Shown piece after piece: positions 1 to 9,569 of a stretch of DNA of 45,143 nucleotides (positions are counted from its first letter, which is position 1; every line of letters starts with the position of its first letter). The translations under genes were made by a program, and so were the position numbers. This stretch comes from Verrucomicrobiaceae bacterium (lineage in GTDB: Bacteria; Pseudomonadota; Gammaproteobacteria; Pseudomonadales; CAMLJR01): contig JAQGNY010000033.1 of the NCBI GenBank assembly GCA_028293825.1, positions 1-45,143 of the forward strand, read 5' to 3'. The notes beneath the pieces are model-generated. The model saw nothing but the letters and a program-made list of their open reading frames with translations, was not told where the DNA came from and made no database searches.

Positions 1-804
1 GACATCGTTGTTGCGTGGTGCCGTGCCTTTAATCGGCTGCGTTAATAATTGGCCATCGATCGCGCTAATAAAGCGTTCCGGCGACAGCGATAGAAGCGCA
101 CCTTCTTCACTTTCCATAAAGGCTGAAAAAGGTGCCGCAGTGATTTCTCGCAGCCGCAAATAAGCGGCAAAGGCATCACCCCGATAAGTCGCGTTAAAAC
201 GCCGCGCCAAATTGACCTGATAGCAATCGCCCGCCTGAATATAATTTTGCAGTCGCGAGAATGCCGTTGAATATTTATCGGCGGGAAACTCATCGAGCCA
301 AGCGGAGGTGAGCGCAAAAGAGTTCGGCGTTATGTTCGTATCCGAGTTAACGCATGCCAGGATTTTTGCGCGAAGTTGCGGCGATGTTTCATCGCGCATA
401 ACCAGCGTTGTCAGTTGCCGCAGATGATCGACAACAATGGCCCAGCTATAAATCCCAATAAGCGCATCGGGGAAATTCGGAAGGGATTTCTCGCAAGGCG
501 GCATCTGCTCCAGCTGGCGGCCGATTTCATAACCGAATAAACCGATGGCGCCGCCAGTAAAGGGCAAGTCGTTGATATCGTCAGCTGTTGAAAAACAGTT
601 CGCTATCAATTGCTGTGTGGTGCTGAAAACATTGTTATTGGTGGCGTCGATCATCTGTAACGGGGCGGCGCTGATAATGTCGTAACGCCCTTGGCGACTA
701 AGCGGCCATGCACTATCAAGCCACACGGCATGCCCGAGGTCGCGCACGCGCAAAAACCACTGCGCGCTGTGCTCCGAATAGGGCAAAGATTGTCGGCTGA
801 TCAC
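1..804 (-). CDS. pabB: Aminodeoxychorismate synthase component I (PabB), N-terminal part, cut by window edge
   Basis: Makes 4-amino-4-deoxychorismate from chorismate and ammonia, the first step to p-aminobenzoate and folate, normally with the glutaminase PabA. Only 268 codons are in the window; the C-terminal catalytic half lies beyond base 1. The reading frame shows the usual N-terminal layout of the family: GGAIGLFGYEIGR, then IYSWAIVVDH, then GDCYQVNLARRF and LSLSPERFI. Near the edge it reads QPIKGTAPR. The lysine in PIKGT is the PabB hallmark (anthranilate synthase has PIAGT), so TrpE is unlikely. There is no ATG upstream of the conserved region before an in-frame TAG. I chose GTG at 804 because GAGG sits 8 bases before it. 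The gene is divergent from the carboxylase operon. Confidence 0.9.
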   Translation of the reverse strand, partial: MISRQSLPYSEHSAQWFLRVRDLGHAVWLDSAWPLSRQGRYDIISAAPLQMIDATNNNVFSTTQQLIANCFSTADDINDLPFTGGAIGLFGYEIGRQLEQMPPCEKSLPNFPDALIGIYSWAIVVDHLRQLTTLVMRDETSPQLRAKILACVNSDTNITPNSFALTSAWLDEFPADKYSTAFSRLQNYIQAGDCYQVNLARRFNATYRGDAFAAYLRLREITAAPFSAFMESEEGALLSLSPERFISAIDGQLLTQPIKGTAPRNNDV

Positions 805-1101
805 TTTTAGCGCCTCGTAATGGAGCGACGCATTGTAGCGATGCAGGCCTAATAAGAGGAGCTGCGAACGCTAACCATGCGGACCTCGCATTGGCTGTTT
901 TTCCATTGACTTTAATGGGTTATCGCATTAGTGTTACGGGCCTTTTTAGGCGCCGCTAAAACTTTTGCGTTGTAAGCGGCGCTGCACGTTTTTGAAACAG
1001 GTAGTTCGTAACTAGCGCAGTGCTTTTTTCGAAAACGGCCTACAGTTTGCTTCACCAACTCATTCGCATACCACAACGATTTCAGTCGAGACGACAACGG
1101 C
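805..1101. promoter_or_regulatory. Intergenic region between divergent pabB and carboxylase operon
   Basis: About 297 bases with no convincing gene. It must hold the promoters of both the leftward pabB and the rightward acyl-CoA carboxylase operon. I found no clear sigma-70 pair or strong inverted repeat. A longer open frame on the minus strand runs into the carboxylase gene and looks like a coincidental frame. Confidence 0.4.
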
Positions 1102-2832
1102 ATGACCACGACCCCGAGCGCGCCCTCGTTAGTTAATCCTTTCGCCGAAGCAAAAGACGTTGAATTCACCGTCCCAGGCCAGATTAATTATCAACCCGGT
1201 TTATACGAAGCTACCTTAAAGGCGGCTTATGAATTGGTTCAACGTCCGCGCAAAGCCGCGGGCGTAATCAACGTCGAAAAGCAGCACCAGAAAAAACGCA
1301 TGACGGTGTGGGAGCGGATCGAAGTATTGAAAGATCCCAACAGCGAGCCGACCTTTCTGTTTCAGAACTGGGGTCCGAATCTGGACGGCGCTTCGTTGGT
1401 CACGGCGATCATTACCGTCAACGGCCGTGAGGTTGCATTGTACGGTCACGATTTCACCGTGCGTGCCGGTTCGATGGATGCGACCAACGGCAAAAAGCTC
1501 GCACGCTTATTCGAGCTTGCCGCCAAACGTAAAATTCCGCTGGTCGGTATTAACGATTCGGCCGGCGCGTATGTGCCAGCCGGTGTCGGTGGTCTCGACG
1601 GTTACGCGGAAGCATTTACCGCATTGCGCAAAATCAGCGGCGTGGTGCCGTCGATCATGTGTATGTTCGGTTTCAACGCCGGCGGCGGCTCGTATTTGCC
1701 GCGCCAGGGCAGCTTTGTCATTCAACCGAACGATACCTTCTTCGGCCTTACCGGCCCCGGGGTTGTGAAGTCAGTGTTGGGCGAAGACGTAACGCCAGAT
1801 GAGCTCGGCGGCCCCAGCGTTCACTCGCAATCCGGCGTGACCGACTTTGTTGTACCCGATGAAGTCAGCGCATTGCAGAAAGTAAAACAGCTGCTGAATT
1901 ATCTGCCGTCCGGCAATCACGAATTAGCCCCGTTCGAGCCCACTTCCGATCCGATGGATCGCCAAACGTGGGACATCGATATTCTGCTGAAAAAAGCCTT
2001 CAATTCGCCGACCGGTTTCAATACGCCGTTCGATATCAGCATCATCATTCAGCAACTGTGCGATCACGGTGATTTCTTCGAAATTCAATCCGAGCGCGCG
2101 CGTAACACGGTCTGTGCATTAGGTCGCATCGGTGGCAACGTTGTTGGCTTCGTGGCCAATAATTCGTCGGTTGCATCGGGACAAATCGATATCGCTGCCG
2201 CGTACAAAAATGCGCGCTTTATTCGCTTCTGCAACCTGTACAACATTCCGATGATTTTCATGGAAGACACTACCGGCTTCCTACCCGGACGCGAACAGGA
2301 AGCGGGCGGTATCGTCCACGCTGGTCGTGCCATGTTGGATGCGATTATCGATCTGCGTACGCCGCGCTTCCTCGTCATTATCCGCAACGCATTTGGCGGC
2401 GCTTACGCGGCCTACAATAACTATGCGACCGGCGCCGATTTGGTTATTGCATTGCCGAGCACGCGTGCAGCGGTTATGGGCCCAGCCGGCGTTGAGTTCG
2501 TTTATAAAGATGAGTTGCGCGAAATTCGCGGAGCCGTGCCGAAACGGATCGTGACTTCCACTGCCGATAATATTCGCAGTGGCTTAGGCGAAACCGAAGC
2601 CCGTGCCGCAGCGGAAAAAGCCGCGAAACAATGGGCGAAAGAACAAGAAGCGCTACTCGCGCAACGTTACGAAAAAGAGTTGATGAACCCGAATGAAGCG
2701 TTGAGTCTTGGCTCGATTTCGCAAATCGTTTCTGCATCGGATTTGCGCAAGGTCTTGGCTAAAAATCTCACGTTCCATTTAAAACACTACACACCGGAAC
2801 CGTTGAACGCGGTCCAGCGCGAATTCCATTAA
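1102..2832 (+). CDS. Acyl-CoA (probably propionyl-CoA) carboxylase, carboxyltransferase subunit
   Basis: Carboxyltransferase half of a biotin-dependent acyl-CoA carboxylase, moving CO2 from carboxybiotin to the acyl-CoA. The 576 residues show the two crotonase-fold halves of the family. The N-terminal half has [16 protein letters not shown] and [14 protein letters not shown], followed by [13 protein letters not shown] and [16 protein letters not shown]. The C-terminal half has [21 protein letters not shown], the glycine-rich [13 protein letters not shown] and [13 protein letters not shown]. It is longer than typical PccB (about 510-540 residues) because of an N-terminal extension of about 60 residues and a charged tail, a size nearer to glutaconyl-CoA decarboxylase alpha subunits. 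Propionyl-CoA is inferred as substrate because epimerase, mutase and MeaB follow. First gene of the operon; the ATG has only a weak ribosome site. Substrate confidence is moderate, family confidence high. Confidence 0.88.
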   Translation: MTTTPSAPSLVNPFAEAKDVEFTVPGQINYQPGLYEATLKAAYELVQRPRKAAGVINVEKQHQKKRMTVWERIEVLKDPNSEPTFLFQNWGPNLDGASLVTAIITVNGREVALYGHDFTVRAGSMDATNGKKLARLFELAAKRKIPLVGINDSAGAYVPAGVGGLDGYAEAFTALRKISGVVPSIMCMFGFNAGGGSYLPRQGSFVIQPNDTFFGLTGPGVVKSVLGEDVTPDELGGPSVHSQSGVTDFVVPDEVSALQKVKQLLNYLPSGNHELAPFEPTSDPMDRQTWDIDILLKKAFNSPTGFNTPFDISIIIQQLCDHGDFFEIQSERARNTVCALGRIGGNVVGFVANNSSVASGQIDIAAAYKNARFIRFCNLYNIPMIFMEDTTGFLPGREQEAGGIVHAGRAMLDAIIDLRTPRFLVIIRNAFGGAYAAYNNYATGADLVIALPSTRAAVMGPAGVEFVYKDELREIRGAVPKRIVTSTADNIRSGLGETEARAAAEKAAKQWAKEQEALLAQRYEKELMNPNEALSLGSISQIVSASDLRKVLAKNLTFHLKHYTPEPLNAVQREFH

Positions 2833-2869
2833 TCGTTTTTTCTTCTCGCGTTATGCGCGGGATAGTGAT

Positions 2870-2895
2870 TTTAGGTGAGAGATCTCTCACCTAAA
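2870..2895. repeat. 26-bp perfect palindrome between the two carboxylase subunit genes
   Basis: A perfectly self-complementary 26-base block centred between 2882 and 2883, on the core AGAGATCTCT with arms running out to TTTAGG / CCTAAA. A GTTTTT run follows directly (2896-2901). As RNA it could fold as an 11-bp stem with a GATC loop plus U-tract, which would act as an intrinsic terminator or attenuator for the carboxyltransferase mRNA. As DNA it could be an operator for a dimeric regulator. It lies 38 bases after one gene and about 70 before the next, so it could set the ratio of the two subunits. Confidence 0.7.
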
Positions 2896-2966
2896 GTTTT
2901 TCCGCAGGGAAAGAACAAATCTGCGCTTCGTCGAAAGCGCATGCATAGTGAACCGAGGCTTTTATT

Positions 2967-5816
2967 GTGCAATCAAGCAACAATTATTATTTGAATAATC
3001 CGCTCATTCATAAAGCGCGTCGCGTCAACAGTGCTGCATCCGCATGGGTTCGCAGTTTTGGCTGTGAGGATATGAAACCGCTGATTATTTGTCGCGGGCC
3101 GATTCGCAAAGAGGCGATGGATGTCTTCGATGAAATGGGCGTTCACGGCTACGGTATTTTACTGTCGGAAAAAGATTCGATTACGTATACCAGCGCGCTC
3201 GCACCCGAGCTGCGCAAATTGACCGATCCGCACCGTGTGCACCGCGTGCCCGATTACACTGGCGCGAGTAAAGAAGAGCGCATTCAGCGTATTCGTCAGA
3301 TTATTCAGATCGCGAAAGAAAACGGCTACAACAGTATTTTCGCCGGCTACGGTTTTATGGCCGAAGACGAAGAGATGGTTAAGTCGATGGAAGAGGCGGG
3401 CCTGAAATTTATCGGTCCGTGTTCGTACACCGTGCGCGCCGCTGGTCTGAAAGACGAAGCGAAACGCACTGCGCTGCAGGTTGGCGTATCGACTACCCCG
3501 GGTGTCGATAATCTGACTTCGTTAACGCTGTTGAGTAAATACCCCGATCAAGCGGCGCTGTTGAAACTTTGCCAAGATCAAGGTTTGGCGCTCGATCAGC
3601 AGAAGTTCGATGCGGTACAAACTCTTGAAGAAAAAGCCGATGCCGTGCTATTGGCATCGTACAGAAAAGGTATCGATTTATTCAGCATTGAAGAACTCGG
3701 CGTCGAGCTGAAAAAACAATTGCTGAAAGTATTCGCGGAAAATCGAGACAACCGTTTTCGTTTAAAAGCGATCTCCGGCGGCGGCGGTAAAGGCCAGCGC
3801 ATCATGAATGCGCCGAGCAGCTATCCCGGCAGCGCAGCAGAGCAAGTTGAAGCAGCGGCGGTTAATGGCCCGGCGTTGTTGCGTGAAATTCTCGCCGAAG
3901 TGAAATGCAATGGCGTCGGTGACAACAAAAACGTGTTGATCGAACTCAATATCGAAACTACGCGTCATCAGGAAATTCAAGTCATCGGCAATGGCGAGTG
4001 GTGTATCACGCTCGGCGGTCGCGATTGTTCATTGCAAATGCATGAGCAAAAGCTGCTTGAAGTGTCGGTCACGGTTGAAGAGTTACGCGCAGCCGTAGCG
4101 AAAGCAAAAAGCGATGGCCTCCCAGAGGAAGAGCTCACACTGGCCCGCGATCTCGATATTCTTGAGAAAATGGAAAACGAAGCAGCACGCTTCGGCCAGG
4201 CAGTGAAATTGGATTCGGTGTCGACGTTCGAATGTATCGTCGATGGTCAGCGCCATTTCTTTATGGAAATGAATACGCGGATTCAAGTCGAGCACCGCGT
4301 TACCGAACTTTGCTACAAACTGCAATTTTCGAATCAGGAAAACCCGCAAGAAAATTTCGTCGTCGAATCGCTCGTCGAAGCAATGGTATTGCTGGCGCGT
4401 CACGGCAAGCGGCTGCCGAAACCTGAGCGTCTGCCGCGCGAGCACGCTTCCGTTGAAGCGCGTATGAATGCGACCAACCAAGCATTGCAACCGCATGCCG
4501 GCGGCATCATCGAATACTGGTCGAATGCAATCGAAGGTGAGATTCGCGACGACCAGGGTATCAGCATGCACAATCCGGATACGGATGTGTTCATGAAATA
4601 CCACCTCGCCGGTGCGTACGATTCCAACATCGCACTGTTGCTGACGACCGGTGTCAATCGCCTCGAAAGTTATCAGCGTCTGTCCGAAATCCTGCGCCGT
4701 ACTGAATTGCGCGGTAAAGATCTCGCCACCAATCTCGAATTCCATTACGGCTTGGTGAATTGGTTTATCGGTCACAATATTAATGCGCGTCCCACCACGC
4801 GTTTTATTGTTCCGTATCTGACCGCCGTCGGCCGCTTGAAAGAAGTCGCCAATCAAATCGATTTGAATTTTGCATACGCACAAATTCGCGCGAGCTATCT
4901 GGAAAATGCCGGTGACCATGCGAAGGCATACGCGACCGTGCTCGAACGCAAGCTCGCGTTGATCCTGCGCCCGATTGCAGAATTAATTGCGCAGCCGCAT
5001 TTGTTGTCGGGCTGGCTTGCCATTAATCGCCACAGTTTCACCAGCGCCGGTGGCCGCATTACATGGCTGCGCAACCCGATCGAAATTTTGAGCGAGCTGT
5101 ATCATTTCCTGCATATGGATTACGAGCAGGGCAAGCCTGCCGCGTACATGATTTGGGATCACGATGGCGAATTGCTGAAAGATGCGCAGGCGTTTTATGC
5201 GGCGTTGCAGCAAAAGCTCGGTATTTCCAGCTTCGCCGATGTGCAGGCTGCACTGGCCGGCGCGCGTCCAGACAGCATTTCTGAGACGCAATGGGCGGCT
5301 GCGCAAGCGGCGCATATCGGCTATCAGGCTGGCACCGAAGTGCTGTCGCTGTTGCCGATGGTGGCATTCGATACCGGCTTCTTCGATCTGAAAGTAAATG
5401 CCGATCTGGGTATTACGATTCCCGATGCGCTGCTTGAAAAAGCGTTGCAGGATCGTATGGCGAAAATACTGGTGCCGCCGCCCACTGCGAAATCGGACGA
5501 AATTCTCGCGGCTTCCGGCGGGATGTTCTATGCGCGCGAAGCGCCTGGAATGGATGCGTTCTTGAAAGAGGGCAGTCACTTCACGCGCGGCCAACCGCTG
5601 TACATCGTCGAAGTAATGAAAATGTTCAATAAAGTTTTCGCGCCATTCGCGGGAACGGTGAACAAGGTTTTGATCGATACCGACGGTGTTATCATCAAAA
5701 AAGGCCAGCCTTTGTTTAAGGTGACGCCGGACGAAATTCTGATTATTGAAACGCCCGAAGAAATCGCAGAGCGTATGCGCAAGACGACCGCGGCATTTTT
5801 GGCTCAGCTGTTGTGA
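2967..5816 (+). CDS. Divergent biotin carboxylase with C-terminal biotin carboxyl carrier domain
   Basis: Predicted alpha subunit of the acyl-CoA carboxylase: ATP-dependent carboxylation of its own biotin. 949 residues, long for the family (PccA about 660-720). Order: N-terminal biotin carboxylase domain (about 50-170, GYGFMAEDEE); ATP-grasp region with ISGGGGKG at 269-276; altered signature RDCSLQMHEQK at 352-362 (the family has RDCSxQRRHQK); FMEMNTRIQVEH from 432 with the ATP-grasp Glu/Asn; a biotin carboxylase C-terminal domain (about 480-600); a long helical linker (about 600-850) without a recognised motif; and a biotinyl domain with EVMKM, biotin lysine K885. About 70 extra residues sit in the ATP-grasp region before 269 and about 20 after 362. 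GTG start, with GAGG about ten bases upstream. Family call is firm; pairing with the upstream carboxyltransferase and the propionyl-CoA substrate are inferred from the operon. Confidence 0.85.
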   Translation: MQSSNNYYLNNPLIHKARRVNSAASAWVRSFGCEDMKPLIICRGPIRKEAMDVFDEMGVHGYGILLSEKDSITYTSALAPELRKLTDPHRVHRVPDYTGASKEERIQRIRQIIQIAKENGYNSIFAGYGFMAEDEEMVKSMEEAGLKFIGPCSYTVRAAGLKDEAKRTALQVGVSTTPGVDNLTSLTLLSKYPDQAALLKLCQDQGLALDQQKFDAVQTLEEKADAVLLASYRKGIDLFSIEELGVELKKQLLKVFAENRDNRFRLKAISGGGGKGQRIMNAPSSYPGSAAEQVEAAAVNGPALLREILAEVKCNGVGDNKNVLIELNIETTRHQEIQVIGNGEWCITLGGRDCSLQMHEQKLLEVSVTVEELRAAVAKAKSDGLPEEELTLARDLDILEKMENEAARFGQAVKLDSVSTFECIVDGQRHFFMEMNTRIQVEHRVTELCYKLQFSNQENPQENFVVESLVEAMVLLARHGKRLPKPERLPREHASVEARMNATNQALQPHAGGIIEYWSNAIEGEIRDDQGISMHNPDTDVFMKYHLAGAYDSNIALLLTTGVNRLESYQRLSEILRRTELRGKDLATNLEFHYGLVNWFIGHNINARPTTRFIVPYLTAVGRLKEVANQIDLNFAYAQIRASYLENAGDHAKAYATVLERKLALILRPIAELIAQPHLLSGWLAINRHSFTSAGGRITWLRNPIEILSELYHFLHMDYEQGKPAAYMIWDHDGELLKDAQAFYAALQQKLGISSFADVQAALAGARPDSISETQWAAAQAAHIGYQAGTEVLSLLPMVAFDTGFFDLKVNADLGITIPDALLEKALQDRMAKILVPPPTAKSDEILAASGGMFYAREAPGMDAFLKEGSHFTRGQPLYIVEVMKMFNKVFAPFAGTVNKVLIDTDGVIIKKGQPLFKVTPDEILIIETPEEIAERMRKTTAAFLAQLL

Positions 5817-5868
5817 TCGGCACTGTGAATTTGGTCAGCGTTTTAACTGTGAAATGTGAGGTGAAGCC

Positions 5869-6282
5869 GTGATTGTCGCATTGGATCACATTGCCATTGC
5901 CGTGCCCGATTTGGAGCGCGCGATCAAACGTTTCATGGAAGACTTCGGCCTGCAATTCGAAGGTACCGAAGAAGTCGAGAGCGCAAAAACAGCGACGGCA
6001 TTTTTCCCGTTGCCGGCAACCAGTATCGAGCTGGTGCATCCGCTACGCGGCGAAGGTCCGATTGCAAAATACCTGGAAAAAAAGCCCGGTGGTATTCACC
6101 ATCTGTGTTTTCGCAGCGATGACATCGAGGCCGATGTTGCACGTCTCAAAGCCAAGGGCTATACGTTTTTAAGTGAGTCGCCGACACTGGGCGCTCACGA
6201 CTGCAAAGTGATTTTTATCCACCCGAAATCCTGCGATGGCGTGCTGATCGAATTGAGTCAGCCCACGGCGGATCATCACTAA
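5869..6282 (+). CDS. mce: Methylmalonyl-CoA epimerase
   Basis: Interconverts (S)- and (R)-methylmalonyl-CoA, linking the carboxylase product to the mutase substrate. The 137 residues form one vicinal-oxygen-chelate (glyoxalase-like) protein of normal epimerase length. The start reads [14 protein letters not shown] with the metal-ligand histidine H7. GGIHHLCFR supplies a second histidine (H77/H78), and VLIELSQ near the end supplies the metal-binding E128. GTG start at 5869 with GAGG eight bases before it. It lies 52 bases after the biotin carboxylase and 16 before the mutase, so it is surely in the same operon. Glyoxalase I is an alternative for this fold, but the neighbours settle the role. 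Confidence 0.93.
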   Translation: MIVALDHIAIAVPDLERAIKRFMEDFGLQFEGTEEVESAKTATAFFPLPATSIELVHPLRGEGPIAKYLEKKPGGIHHLCFRSDDIEADVARLKAKGYTFLSESPTLGAHDCKVIFIHPKSCDGVLIELSQPTADHH

Positions 6283-6298
6283 TTTTCGAAGGTTGGTT

Positions 6299-8485
6299 AT
6301 GGCTGACAACGGTTACAAACCCGCACCGCACTCACGCGAAGAATGGGAAAAGCTGGCAACAAAATCGCTGAAAAGCGGCTCGCTTGACGAGTTGGTTTGG
6401 CACACGGCGGAAGGCATCGACGTTAAGCCTTTGTACACGAAAGCCGATGTGGAAAATCTCCCCTTTGCGGATACCTTCCCCGGCCTTGAGCCGTTTACCC
6501 GTGGCCCGCAAGCGACGATGTACGCGGTCAAACCGTGGACCATTCGTCAATACGCGGGTTTCTCCACCGCCGAAGAATCCAATGCGTTTTATCGCAAGGC
6601 TTTAGCGGCTGGCGGTCAAGGTGTGTCGGTGGCGTTCGATTTGGCGACGCACCGCGGTTACGATTCCGATCATCCGCGCGTGACCGGCGATGTCGGTAAA
6701 GCCGGCGTGGCGATCGACTCCGTCGAAGATATGAAGATTCTTTTCGACAGCATTCCGCTCGATAAAGTATCGGTTTCGATGACGATGAATGGCGCGGTGC
6801 TGCCGATTCTCGCCGGTTACATCGTTGCGGCCGAAGAGCAGGGCGTAAATCAGGATCAATTGTCCGGCACGATTCAGAACGACATCCTGAAAGAGTTCAT
6901 GGTCCGCAATACCTATATTTATCCGCCGGCACCGTCGATGCGCATCATCGGCGACATCATTGCGTATTGCTCTGATCATCTGCCCCAATTCAACACGATT
7001 TCGATTTCCGGTTATCACATTCAAGAAGCTGGTGCCGATGCGGCGCTTGAGCTCGCGTACACGCTGGCCGATGGCAAGGAATACATTCGCACTGCGATTA
7101 GTGCTGGTTTGGATATCGATAAATTCGCCGGCCGTTTGTCCTTCTTCTGGGGCATCGGCATGAACTTCTATATGGAAGTAGCGAAACTGCGTGCAGGCCG
7201 TCAACTCTGGGCGCGCATCGTCAGCGAATTCAATCCGAAAAATCAGCGCTCGAAGATGCTGCGTACGCACTGCCAAACCTCGGGCTGGTCGCTGACCGAG
7301 CAAGATCCTTACAACAACGTGGTGCGCACCACCATCGAGGCGATGGCCGCGGTTTTCGGCGGCACGCAGTCGCTGCACACCAATGCGCTTGATGAAGCCA
7401 TTGCGTTGCCGACCGCATTTTCATCGCGTATTGCGCGCAACACGCAATTGGTGATTCAGGAAGAAACCGGCATTACCAAGGTAGTCGATCCGTGGGGCGG
7501 TTCGTACTTCATGGAATCGTTGACGCAGGAACTCGCTGATAAAGCCTGGGCGATGATCGAAGAAATCGAAGCCGCTGGCGGTATGGCGAAAGCCATTGAA
7601 ACCGGTTTGCCGAAATTGAAAATCGAAGAATCGGCTGCGCGTAAACAAGCGCGTATCGATCGCGGCACCGATGTTATTGTCGGTGTAAATAAATACCGTC
7701 TCGCGACTGAAGACGATGTCGACATTCTCGAAATCGACAACAACTCTGTGCGCGAAGGCCAAGTTAAACGTCTCGCCGACATTCGTGCGCAGCGCGACGA
7801 AAAAGCGGTTGAAGATGCATTAGAAGCTATTTATCAATGCGCTTTATCCCACCATGGCGAGGCTCCTCAAAATGGGAGCGCAGGCAATTTGCTGGATCTT
7901 GCCATTAAGGCCTCGCGTCTGCGCGCAACTGTTGGCGAAATCTCATTTGCGATGGAACGCGTATTCGGTCGTTTCAATGCGCAATCGCAAACGGTTTCCG
8001 GTGTTTACGGCAGTGCGTTTCAGGACGACGAAAACTGGCAGAATATTTCACGCGATATCGAAGCATTCGTCGAAAAACACGGCCGGCGTCCGCGCATGCT
8101 CGTGTGCAAGATGGGCCAGGACGGCCATGATCGCGGCGCGAAAGTAATCGCTACCGCGTTTGCCGACGTCGGTTTCGATATCGATTTGTCGCCGATGTTT
8201 TCGACGCCAGCGGAAGTGGCGCGGCAAGCCGTTGAAAACGATGTGCACGTGGTTGGCGCGTCGTCATTGGCTGCCGGTCACAAAACGCTGGTACCGGAAT
8301 TAATTGCCGAACTTAAGAAGCAGGGCGCCGATGACATCATCGTGATCGCCGGCGGCGTAATCCCGAAACAGGATTACGATTTCCTCGTAAAAGCCGGCGT
8401 CAAAGGTATCTTCGGACCGGGCACGCAAATTCCGATTGCGGCGCGTGATGTGCTGGATGCGATCAACAAGGCGACCGGTAAATAA
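6299..8485 (+). CDS. scpA: Methylmalonyl-CoA mutase, adenosylcobalamin-dependent, single chain
   Basis: Rearranges (R)-methylmalonyl-CoA to succinyl-CoA with adenosylcobalamin. 728 residues from the ATG at 6299, which has GAAGG six bases upstream; a TTG six bases earlier is in frame but badly placed. The N-terminal barrel domain has [21 protein letters not shown] (about 60-80), [18 protein letters not shown] and [17 protein letters not shown]. The C-terminal cobalamin-binding domain has [10 protein letters not shown] with H610 as the lower axial cobalt ligand. Both domains are in one chain, and there is no small-subunit gene next to it, so this is the homodimer type (or the catalytic large chain). 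It ends just before a strong terminator. Confidence 0.95.
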   Translation: MADNGYKPAPHSREEWEKLATKSLKSGSLDELVWHTAEGIDVKPLYTKADVENLPFADTFPGLEPFTRGPQATMYAVKPWTIRQYAGFSTAEESNAFYRKALAAGGQGVSVAFDLATHRGYDSDHPRVTGDVGKAGVAIDSVEDMKILFDSIPLDKVSVSMTMNGAVLPILAGYIVAAEEQGVNQDQLSGTIQNDILKEFMVRNTYIYPPAPSMRIIGDIIAYCSDHLPQFNTISISGYHIQEAGADAALELAYTLADGKEYIRTAISAGLDIDKFAGRLSFFWGIGMNFYMEVAKLRAGRQLWARIVSEFNPKNQRSKMLRTHCQTSGWSLTEQDPYNNVVRTTIEAMAAVFGGTQSLHTNALDEAIALPTAFSSRIARNTQLVIQEETGITKVVDPWGGSYFMESLTQELADKAWAMIEEIEAAGGMAKAIETGLPKLKIEESAARKQARIDRGTDVIVGVNKYRLATEDDVDILEIDNNSVREGQVKRLADIRAQRDEKAVEDALEAIYQCALSHHGEAPQNGSAGNLLDLAIKASRLRATVGEISFAMERVFGRFNAQSQTVSGVYGSAFQDDENWQNISRDIEAFVEKHGRRPRMLVCKMGQDGHDRGAKVIATAFADVGFDIDLSPMFSTPAEVARQAVENDVHVVGASSLAAGHKTLVPELIAELKKQGADDIIVIAGGVIPKQDYDFLVKAGVKGIFGPGTQIPIAARDVLDAINKATGK

Positions 8486-8506
8486 AACGGCGCTGAATTA
8501 GAAAGG

Positions 8507-8529
8507 GCGGGCTTTGCCCGCTTTTTTTT
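8507..8529 (+). terminator. Rho-independent terminator after the mutase gene
   Basis: Stem GCGGGC (8507-8512), 3-base loop TTT, complementary GCCCGC (8516-8521), then eight T residues. It lies 21 bases after the mutase stop codon and before meaB, so the carboxylase-epimerase-mutase transcript probably ends here. Confidence 0.9.
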
Positions 8530-8586
8530 CGATGCTATTTTTCTTGACCCACGCGTCATCAATCATCACCAAGACGAACCTCTTCT

Positions 8587-9546
8587 ATGGCTGATATCAA
8601 TCTCGATTTACTAAGACAGGGTAATCGGCGCGCACTGGCGAAAGCGATAACGCTGGTCGAAAGCAAATTGGATAGCGATCGCCAGAAAGCGCAGGAAGTG
8701 CTCGAGGCCTTATTGCCGTTCACCGGCAACAGCATGCGCGTCGGCATTACCGGCATTCCCGGCGTCGGCAAATCGACCTTTATCGAAACTTTCGGTTTGT
8801 ATTTGATAAGCCTTGGCAAGAAAGTAGCAGTGCTTGCGGTCGATCCGAGCTCGCCGATCGCGGGTGGTTCGATTCTCGGCGATAAAACACGCATGGAAGA
8901 GTTATCGCGGCGCGATGAAGCGTTTATTCGGCCGTCGCCATCCGAAGGTACACTCGGTGGCGTGGCGCAGCACACGCGCGAAACGATGCTGTTGTGCGAA
9001 GCCGCCGGCTACGACGTCATTCTGGTTGAGACCGTCGGGGTCGGGCAGAGCGAATACGAAGTTGCTGGCATGGTCGACTTTTTTATGGTGTTGATGCTGC
9101 CTAATGCGGGCGATGAGCTGCAGGGCATCAAGCGCGGCATTATGGAATTAGCCGACGCACTGGTGATTAACAAAGCCGACGGTGAAAGTCTCAACCTGGC
9201 CTTGCGCACCCGCAGTCATTATCAAAGTGCATTGAATCTGCTGCGGCACACCAGTTTCTGGACCGCGCAGGTAATGACCTGTTCGGCGCAGGAAAAGAAA
9301 AATATCGAAGCCGTGTGGGGCATGATCAGCGATTACCAAGTCGAAGCGCGCAAGAACGGTTGGCTGCTGGAGAAACGCACACGTCAGTCCAAGGAATGGA
9401 TGCATAAATTGATTCACGAAATGCTGCTGTTGCGTTTGCGCCAGAATGCCGATGTGCGTCGTAACATGCCCGAATTCGAGCGCAAGGTTATCGCCGCCTC
9501 GATGACGCCATATCATGCGGCGCGAACGCTCATCGACATGTTGTAG
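8587..9546 (+). CDS. meaB: Methylmalonyl-CoA mutase-associated GTPase MeaB
   Basis: G3E-family P-loop GTPase that guards adenosylcobalamin loading of methylmalonyl-CoA mutase and protects the enzyme from inactivation. 319 residues, normal length. Walker A is GIPGVGKST at 56-64; VDPSSP and GSILGDKTRM follow; the G3-like region is ETVGVGQSE; the guanine-specificity motif is NKAD at 195-198. A C-terminal helical dimerisation arm follows. It sits about 100 bases after the mutase but beyond a terminator, so it may have its own promoter or be expressed by read-through. The alternative family name ArgK (arginine transport kinase) is historical; the context supports MeaB. Confidence 0.95.
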   Translation: MADINLDLLRQGNRRALAKAITLVESKLDSDRQKAQEVLEALLPFTGNSMRVGITGIPGVGKSTFIETFGLYLISLGKKVAVLAVDPSSPIAGGSILGDKTRMEELSRRDEAFIRPSPSEGTLGGVAQHTRETMLLCEAAGYDVILVETVGVGQSEYEVAGMVDFFMVLMLPNAGDELQGIKRGIMELADALVINKADGESLNLALRTRSHYQSALNLLRHTSFWTAQVMTCSAQEKKNIEAVWGMISDYQVEARKNGWLLEKRTRQSKEWMHKLIHEMLLLRLRQNADVRRNMPEFERKVIAASMTPYHAARTLIDML

Positions 9547-9569
9547 CGCGCTCGGCTGCTATCATTGCG

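Noticed and set aside
912-1169. 85-codon minus-strand frame at the pabB/carboxylase junction
   Set aside because: Overlaps the start of the carboxyltransferase gene; composition unlike a real protein and no ribosome site.
4083-4919. 278-codon open frame on the minus strand
   Set aside because: Lies entirely antisense to the biotin carboxylase, whose protein has clear family motifs there; the frame shows no recognisable domain and is a codon-usage artefact.
6602-7378. 258-codon open frame on the minus strand
   Set aside because: Antisense to the conserved barrel domain of methylmalonyl-CoA mutase; no motifs, no plausible start site.
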